From: Nocardiopsaceae bacterium
Lineage (GTDB): Bacteria > Actinomycetota > Actinomycetes > Streptosporangiales > Streptosporangiaceae
DNA: 36,122 nt
Assembly: GCA_017354375.1 (NCBI GenBank)
Contig: JAFMRC010000012.1
Span: 1-36,122, forward strand
Direction of reading: 5' to 3'
The translations under genes were made by a program, and so were the position numbers. A model generated the notes under the pieces. That model had not been told where the DNA came from. It worked only from the letters and a program-made list of their open reading frames with translations, and did no database searches. The stretch's first letter is position 1; each line of letters starts with the position of its first letter. This document shows positions 31,567-36,122 of the stretch, piece after piece.

Positions 31567-31585
31567 ATATATAAGCACATGATAT
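31567..31585. promoter_or_regulatory. AT-rich imperfect palindrome upstream of MarR gene
   Basis: TATAT-AAGCACATG-ATATA lies about 10 bp before the MarR start in otherwise GC-rich DNA. MarR proteins commonly bind such sites over their own promoters, so it is probably an autoregulatory operator controlling the MFS gene too. Confidence 0.5.
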
Positions 31586-31594
31586 AAATGGATC

Positions 31595-32059
31595 ATGGGA
31601 GATCCAGACGGGGTACCGGTCCCCGACGAACTGGCCGACGGGCTCGGGGGGGTCCTGGAGCACGTCGTCACGCTGTTCCGGTCGCTGAACGCGGCCAACC
31701 CCTTGTCCCGGTCCGCCTCCGGCGCCCTCGGCGCCCTGGAGCGCAACGGCCCGACCCGGCTCACCACCCTGGCCGCGCGTGACGGCGTCACCCAGCCCGC
31801 GATGACCCAGCTAGTCAGCCGGCTGGAGGGGACGGGACTGGTCCGCCGGGAGCCCGATCCCGACGACGGGCGCGTCGTCCGGGTGGTCATCACCGACAAC
31901 GGCCTGGCGATGCTCGCCGCTCGCCGCGCTGAGCGCACCGAGCGGCTGGCCGCGCTGCTGTCCCGGATCGGCCCCGCGCACCGCGCGGCCCTCGCCGCCG
32001 CGCTGCCCGCCCTGGAGGCGCTATACGAGGCGCACGCCGACAGTCAGGTCCCGGCCTGA
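31595..32059 (+). CDS. MarR-family transcriptional regulator
   Basis: 154 aa winged-helix regulator. The DNA-binding part is NGPTRLTTLAARDGVTQPAMTQLVSRLEGTGLVRREPDPDDGRVVRVVITDNGLAML, where DDGR is the wing turn typical of MarR. The flanking helices form the dimer interface. It is 40 bp upstream of the MFS-USP gene in the same direction and probably represses it until an effector (a toxic or phenolic compound) binds. The effector is not predictable. Confidence 0.9.
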   Translation: MGDPDGVPVPDELADGLGGVLEHVVTLFRSLNAANPLSRSASGALGALERNGPTRLTTLAARDGVTQPAMTQLVSRLEGTGLVRREPDPDDGRVVRVVITDNGLAMLAARRAERTERLAALLSRIGPAHRAALAAALPALEALYEAHADSQVPA

Positions 32060-32099
32060 CCCGCATAACCGCACAGGCACGTCAATGAGGAACCTGCCC

Positions 32100-33887
32100 A
32101 TGAGTGGCCCCCGCCCTGGCGTAACCGCCAGCCCGTTCAAGCAGCCCAAGGCCGTCTTCGCGGTCGCCTTCGCCTGCGTCGTCTCATTCATGGGCATCGG
32201 CCTGGTCGACCCGATCCTGCCAGCGATCTCCAGCGAACTGCACGCCTCGCCCAGCGAGGTCACCCTGCTGTTCACCTCGTACCTGGTGGTCACGGCGGTC
32301 GCGATGCTGATCACGAACTGGGTGTCCAGCCGGATCGGCGCCAAGAAGACGCTGATAACGGGCCTCATCCTGATCGTGGTCTTCGCGGGCCTCGCCGGGT
32401 CGTCGGCGTCGGTCGGCGACATCATCTGGTTCCGTGGCGGCTGGGGCATCGGGAACGCGCTGTTCATCGCCACCTCGCTCGCCGTCATCGTCGCGTCGGC
32501 TTCCGGCGGCATGGCGGGCGCCATCGTCCTGTACGAGACCGCGCTCGGGCTCGGCATCGCGGTCGGCCCGCTGCTCGGCGGGTCGCTTGGCTCGGTTAGC
32601 TGGCGAGGCCCGTTCTACGGCGTGTCCGCGCTGATGGCCATCGCGCTGATCGCCACGATCACGCTCGTCGAGAACCTCCCGAAGCCTCCGAAGAAGACCA
32701 GCCTGGCCGCCCCGTTCAAGGCGCTGCGCCACCGGGGGCTGCTGACCATGTCGCTCACCGCGCTCTGCTACAACTGGGGCTTCTTCACCGTGCTGGGCTA
32801 CGCCCCGTTCCCGATGGGGCTTAAGCCCATCCAACTGGGCCTGGTGTTCTTCGGGTGGGGCGTCCTCGTCGCGATCTTCGCGGTGTTCGGCGCGCCGCGA
32901 CTGCAGGCCCGGCTCGGAATCGCGAAGACGATGTACATCAACCTGTTCCTGTTCGCGCTGTGCATCGGCGGCATCGCCGTCTGGACCCTCGACAAGCCCG
33001 CGCTGATCGCCTTCACGATCCTCACCGGCATCTTCATCGGCGTGAACAACACGATCACCACCCAGGCCGTGATGACCGTCTCGCCGGTGGAGCGCCCGGT
33101 CGCGTCCGCCGCCTACAGTTTCGTCCGGTTCATCGGCGGCGGCCTCGCCCCGTACGCCGCGGGGCGGCTGGTGCTCGCCGCCGGCATCCACTTCCCGTTC
33201 TACATCGCCGCCGGCGCCGTGCTGCTCGGCATGGCCGTCCTGTCCACCGGCCACAAGCTGCTGGCCCAGGCCGAGCGGGCGCAGGCCGAGGCAGAGGGAG
33301 CCGGCACCGGGTCGCCGGCCCCCGCGGCGTCCACCCCAGCCCCCGCCGATTCTTCAGTTCCCGCTGCTCCCGCCGCTTCGGCTGCTCCAGCTGCCCCCGC
33401 CGCTTCAGCCGATCCCCCCGCCCCGGGGAGGCGAGGCATCGTTCCGGTCGGTTCGAATGGCGCAACCGGCATCGGCTTCATCGTCGGCGGGGCGATCCTC
33501 GCCGCGATTGACGACTCTCCCGGCGCCAGCCTGGTGACCGGCACGGCGGCGCGGCTGGCCGCCGGCACAGGCCGCGTGGTCCACGTGGTCCACGCGGCCG
33601 AGAGCGGCGTCACGGGCGCCGACGGCGAGACTGACGGCGTGGCGCTGGACCCAGCGCGGGCCGTGGTCCGCGACCACCTAGACCGGCTCGCCGCCAGTGG
33701 CGTCCCCGCCGAGGGCCACGTCCTCGTGCACGCCCGGGACCACGGCGCGGCGGGGCGGCTGCTCGGCGAGTACGCCAACGACGCCGGCGCGACGACGATC
33801 ATCGTCGGCGCGCCGGCCCGCGCGGAACTCCGCCGCCACGCCAAGGGCCGGATCCTCGTCGTGGACCCCACCCCCACCCGCGCCTAG
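32100..33887 (+). CDS. MFS exporter fused to a C-terminal universal-stress-protein-like domain
   Basis: 595 aa from ATG 32100 (AGGA 8 nt upstream; the earlier ATG 32085 has none). Residues about 15-395 are a drug:H+ antiporter-type MFS with 12 helices (AVFAVAFACVVSFMGIGLVDPILPAI, WVSSRIGAKKTLITGLILIVVF, LYETALGLGIAVGPLLGGSLG). A Pro/Ala-rich linker (PAPAASTPAPADSSVPAAPAAS) leads to a C-terminal USP-like alpha/beta domain: GRVVHVVHAAES, RDHLDRLAASGVPAEGHVLVHARDHGAAGRLLGEYANDAGATTIIVGAPARAEL. Its Gly-rich nucleotide loop is poorly conserved, so ATP binding is uncertain. It follows a MarR gene, so export of a toxic compound with cytosolic sensing is plausible. Confidence 0.86.
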   Translation: MSGPRPGVTASPFKQPKAVFAVAFACVVSFMGIGLVDPILPAISSELHASPSEVTLLFTSYLVVTAVAMLITNWVSSRIGAKKTLITGLILIVVFAGLAGSSASVGDIIWFRGGWGIGNALFIATSLAVIVASASGGMAGAIVLYETALGLGIAVGPLLGGSLGSVSWRGPFYGVSALMAIALIATITLVENLPKPPKKTSLAAPFKALRHRGLLTMSLTALCYNWGFFTVLGYAPFPMGLKPIQLGLVFFGWGVLVAIFAVFGAPRLQARLGIAKTMYINLFLFALCIGGIAVWTLDKPALIAFTILTGIFIGVNNTITTQAVMTVSPVERPVASAAYSFVRFIGGGLAPYAAGRLVLAAGIHFPFYIAAGAVLLGMAVLSTGHKLLAQAERAQAEAEGAGTGSPAPAASTPAPADSSVPAAPAASAAPAAPAASADPPAPGRRGIVPVGSNGATGIGFIVGGAILAAIDDSPGASLVTGTAARLAAGTGRVVHVVHAAESGVTGADGETDGVALDPARAVVRDHLDRLAASGVPAEGHVLVHARDHGAAGRLLGEYANDAGATTIIVGAPARAELRRHAKGRILVVDPTPTRA

Positions 33888-33906
33888 CCCCGCCGGCACC
33901 TCGAAG

Positions 33907-33962
33907 CGAAGATCTTGGAGGATTTCCAGTAGCGGAGTACTGGTTCCACGCCAAGATCTTCG
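33907..33962. terminator. Long two-tier hairpin, probable bidirectional terminator
   Basis: CGAAGATCTTGG (33907-33918) pairs perfectly with CCAAGATCTTCG (33951-33962), and inside it CCAGTA pairs with TACTGG around a GCGGAG loop. It lies between the convergent MFS and esterase genes, 20 bp after one stop and 10 bp after the other, the right place to end both transcripts. There is no run of T, so a dispersed palindrome is the alternative. Confidence 0.6.
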
Positions 33963-33971
33963 GTTAAAACG

Positions 33972-34901
33972 TTACAGGTGAGCGCGGAGGAAGGCGACCG
34001 AGGGCGGTTCCTGCTCGGTGAAGAAGGGACCGGTGTGACAGCCCTTGCCGAACTCCGTGACCGCGCCGTGCGGCAGTTTCCTCGCGAGCGCCTGCACTCC
34101 GGGGTAGAACGGGTCGTCATAACCGGCGGCGACGCGGACCGGGATCCCGGCCAGCGCGGACGCGTGGGTGACCGCGTCGTCGGCGGCAAAGTCGGCCGCC
34201 GATGCGTACGCTTCGGCATTCACGGCCTTCGCCTGGGTGTAGCTCGTCCAGACCGCCGGGCTGATCGCGGCCACGGCCCCGATCAGCTCCGGGTGCTTCT
34301 CGGCCAGCAGTAGCGCGCCATACCCGCCCATCGAGATCCCCATCGCGCCGATCCTGCGCGGCCCCCTGCCCAGCCCGCGCCGCTGGCACATCGGGATCAG
34401 CTCGCCGGTCAGCATTCCCATCGGGTTGTCGCCGGGATGAGGGTTCCAGTAACCCCTGCCGCCGTCCACGGTGACCATGGCTACCGGCTTCGGCTGTGCC
34501 TTCGCCCCGTGACCGCCCGAGGTCCCGGGATCGCGCAAGGCCACCGCCTGGGCCGGCTTCAGGCTGGTGAGCGCCGACTTGTGGTTCCCGCCCTCGCCGT
34601 GCAGCATGACCACCAGCGGCAGTTCGTCCCCCGGCCCATGGCCTGGCGGGTACCCGATGGTATAACCGACAGCCCGCCTCCTGGCGGCCGAGTAAAACGT
34701 GCCGGATATTTCCTGACCTGGGGTGCCGTAATACGCGAAGGCTGGCGACGAGACGTCGCACGCGCCGTCGATGTCGTCGAGCACGCTCTTGCCGGGGATC
34801 ACCTCGTGATCGGCCAGCTCCGCGCCGACGGCGCCCACGGCGACCACGCCGATGGCAGAAGCGAGAAGAGCACGGAGCACGAGGCGGCGATGAGGGGTCA
34901 T
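33972..34901 (-). CDS. Secreted alpha/beta-hydrolase (esterase, antigen-85-like fold)
   Basis: 309 aa (ATG 34901; GTG 34904 is also possible). Signal peptide or anchor: MTPHRRLVLRALLASAIGVVAVGAVGAEL. The hydrolase domain has PLVVMLHGEGGNHKSAL (oxyanion-loop region), nucleophile elbow GISMGGYGALLL, an acid in AGYDDPFYPGV and a catalytic His in GKGCHTGPFF. It resembles the esterase D/antigen 85 group, so the substrate is an extracellular ester or acylated glycan; not narrower. It is transcribed alone toward the MFS gene, with 41 bp of free space before the inverted repeat at the LivF end. Confidence 0.83.
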   Translation of the reverse strand: MTPHRRLVLRALLASAIGVVAVGAVGAELADHEVIPGKSVLDDIDGACDVSSPAFAYYGTPGQEISGTFYSAARRRAVGYTIGYPPGHGPGDELPLVVMLHGEGGNHKSALTSLKPAQAVALRDPGTSGGHGAKAQPKPVAMVTVDGGRGYWNPHPGDNPMGMLTGELIPMCQRRGLGRGPRRIGAMGISMGGYGALLLAEKHPELIGAVAAISPAVWTSYTQAKAVNAEAYASAADFAADDAVTHASALAGIPVRVAAGYDDPFYPGVQALARKLPHGAVTEFGKGCHTGPFFTEQEPPSVAFLRAHL

Positions 34902-34941
34902 CACGGAAGGCTAGCGCGGCGTGCATCGCCTGAACTACTAG

Positions 34942-35009
34942 CTTTACCTGAACTACTGACGCCTACAATCGTTTGCAGGAGCTGATAAGCGTCAGGCATT
35001 CAGGTAAAG
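34942..35009. repeat. 21-bp inverted repeat spanning the end of the LivF gene
   Basis: CTTTACCTGAACTACTGACGC (34942-34962) and GCGTCAGGCATTCAGGTAAAG (34989-35009) match at 18 of 21 pairs, with a 26-bp centre. A third CAGGTAAAG follows at 35020, and CCTGAACTACT is repeated directly at 34929. The LivF stop is in the loop, so the protein's last residues come from the element. Confidence 0.7.
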
Positions 35010-35748
35010 ACAGGAATCCAGGTAAAGCTGAACCGGGCGCAGCTCCCTCCCCCAGGTAGCTGGCCAGGATCAGGTCCGGGTTCGCGCGCAGCTCCGCGCT
35101 CGGCCCGGACGCCGAGATCGCCCCGTGCGACAGCACGTAGCCCCGGTCGGCCACCTCCAGCGCCAGCTCCACGTGCTGCTCGACCAGCAGCACCCCGCAG
35201 CCGCTGTCCTTCGCGTATCCGCGCACCACCGGCAGCAGCCGTTCCACGATGATCGGCGCCAGCCCCAGGCTGAGCTCGTCGATCAGCAGCAGCCGCGGCC
35301 TGCGGGCCAGGGCGCGGCCCACCGCCAGCATCTGCTGCTCGCCACCGGACAGCAGGCCGGCCCGCCGCCCGCGCAGCTCCTCGAGCGCCGGGAAGTACCG
35401 GTAGGCCGCCGCCGCGTCGAGGCGCTCGCCGCGGTGCCGGAGCCGGAAGTGCTCGGCCACCGTCAGGCCGAAGAACACGCCCCTCCCCTCGGGCACGTGC
35501 GCGATGCCGCGCCGGGCGCGGGCGTCGGGCGAGGCTCCCGAAAGGGGAGCGCCCGCGAAGGCGACGGACCCGGCCATCGGCGCCAGGACGCCGCAGATCG
35601 TGCGCAGCGTCGTGGTCTTCCCGGCCCCGTTCGCGCCGAGCAGCGCGACCACCTCCCCGGGGGCCACGGTCAGGCTCACGTCGCGCAGCACCGGGGCACC
35701 GTGGTACCCGGCGGTCAGCCCCGACAGCTCCAGCACCGGCCCGGTCAC
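34963..35748 (-). CDS. livF: LivF-type ABC transporter ATPase (branched-chain amino-acid family)
   Basis: 261 aa from GTG 35748, which overlaps the LivG stop as GTGA; the ORF-track start at 36084 is inside LivG. Walker [16 protein letters not shown], a LivF-specific [20 protein letters not shown], signature [16 protein letters not shown], Walker [14 protein letters not shown] and H-loop EQHV. It powers import of amino acids, amides, urea or similar. The family usually ends VLASYLGE; here ILASYLGE is followed by about 25 extra residues ([27 protein letters not shown]) coded by the inverted repeat, a recent-looking C-terminal extension. The permease and binding-protein genes are outside the window. 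Confidence 0.88.
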   Translation of the reverse strand: MTGPVLELSGLTAGYHGAPVLRDVSLTVAPGEVVALLGANGAGKTTTLRTICGVLAPMAGSVAFAGAPLSGASPDARARRGIAHVPEGRGVFFGLTVAEHFRLRHRGERLDAAAAYRYFPALEELRGRRAGLLSGGEQQMLAVGRALARRPRLLLIDELSLGLAPIIVERLLPVVRGYAKDSGCGVLLVEQHVELALEVADRGYVLSHGAISASGPSAELRANPDLILASYLGEGAAPGSALPGFLSLPECLTLISSCKRL

Positions 35749-36122
35749 GAGGAACCGCCTCCCCCTCCGGCAGCACCGCCCCTGGCGGCGGCGCCCTCTC
35801 CCCCGGAGGCTCCCCCGGCCACGCCCGCTGCCCCGGCGGCGGCGCCCGACCGGCCCAGGTAGGCAGACACAACCAATTTGTCCGAACGGATCTGCGCGGC
35901 TGTTCCCGTTGCCAGCACCTTGCCCGAGTCGAGCACCACCACCCGGTCGCAGCTGCCCAGCACCAGGCCCATGTCGTGATCGACGAGCAGGATCGCGGTG
36001 CCGTCGGCGGCCAGGCCGGGCAGCAGCCCCGCCAGCTCCGCGCTCTGCGCCGCGTCCAGGCCCGCGCCCGGCTCGTCCAGGCACAGTAGCTTCGGCCGGG
36101 CCGCCAGGGCGCAGCCGATCCC
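35745..36122 (-). CDS. livG: LivG-type ABC transporter ATPase, C-terminal part only (cut by window)
   Basis: The frame is open to the window edge and begins [34 protein letters not shown], the Walker B and D-loop of LivG, then [30 protein letters not shown]. The N-terminal Walker A lies beyond 36122. The extreme C-terminus is an unusual Gly/Ala-rich tail ([18 protein letters not shown]). It is upstream of and coupled to LivF (GTGA). One CCGAACGGAT decamer codes IRSD. Confidence 0.85.
   Translation of the reverse strand, partial: GIGCALAARPKLLCLDEPGAGLDAAQSAELAGLLPGLAADGTAILLVDHDMGLVLGSCDRVVVLDSGKVLATGTAAQIRSDKLVVSAYLGRSGAAAGAAGVAGGASGGEGAAARGGAAGGGGGSS

Overview
The window is high-GC DNA (my impression is about 70% G+C) with GTG/TTG starts, many 1-4 bp stop/start overlaps and long antisense shadow ORFs. 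This is typical of a soil-type actinomycete, probably a Streptosporangiales- or Streptomyces-like filamentous genus; I cannot name the species. I see no rRNA, tRNA, CRISPR array, transposase or phage gene. What stands out is a high density of short dispersed and palindromic repeats, several of them inside reading frames.

Layout. (1) 1-5.4 kb: the end of a MetE-like zinc methyltransferase gene converges on a four-gene minus-strand operon of two Gfo/Idh/MocA oxidoreductases and two xylose-isomerase-like TIM barrels, with an operator-like palindrome upstream. It is probably a sugar, polyol or glycoside oxidation/isomerisation route. (2) 5.4-8.7 kb: a cytoplasmic penicillin-acylase-family Ntn hydrolase carrying inserted repeat blocks, an M50-type membrane protease and a frameshifted TetR C-terminal remnant. 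(3) 8.7-10.9 kb: an FMN-binding protein and a ferric-reductase-like flavocytochrome in one operon, with a nested hairpin upstream. (4) 11-12 kb: a HAD phosphatase and a repeat array. (5) 12-19.4 kb: a complete CUT1 sugar/polyol ABC importer operon with a zinc alcohol dehydrogenase, divergent from a SorC-type regulator whose leader carries three GAGCGCTC boxes; an APH-fold kinase overlaps the regulator's 3' end. (6) 19.4-20.8 kb: tyrS. (7) 20.8-23.7 kb: a surface module made of a seven-bladed WAVG-repeat lipoprotein, a QTGGGG-type sortase substrate and a class F-like sortase. (8) 23.7-29.3 kb: a six-gene minus-strand operon of histidine phosphatase, phosphosulfolactate synthase (ComA family), VOC protein, acyl-adenylating ligase, membrane acyltransferase 3 and secreted or anchored esterase. 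It is divergent from an OmpR-type two-component system at 29.4-31.5 kb. (9) 31.6-36.1 kb: a MarR regulator with an MFS exporter fused to a universal-stress-protein-like domain, a secreted esterase, and the LivF/LivG ATPases of a branched-chain amino-acid-type ABC transporter running off the end.

The best candidate for an undescribed system is the ComA-centred operon (24.6-29.3 kb). PEP plus sulfite could give phosphosulfolactate, the phosphatase could give 3-sulfolactate, and the ligase, acyltransferase and esterase suggest it is activated, acylated and exported or trimmed. I know no characterised pathway with this gene set, although my knowledge is not a database search. The second strongest signal is a set of unexplained repeats: a decamer (CCGAACGGAT, 8 copies), a dodecamer (TTGCTGTTATCA, 4 copies), a 65-bp hairpin element (2 copies), and palindromic insertions inside the acylase and MetE-like genes.
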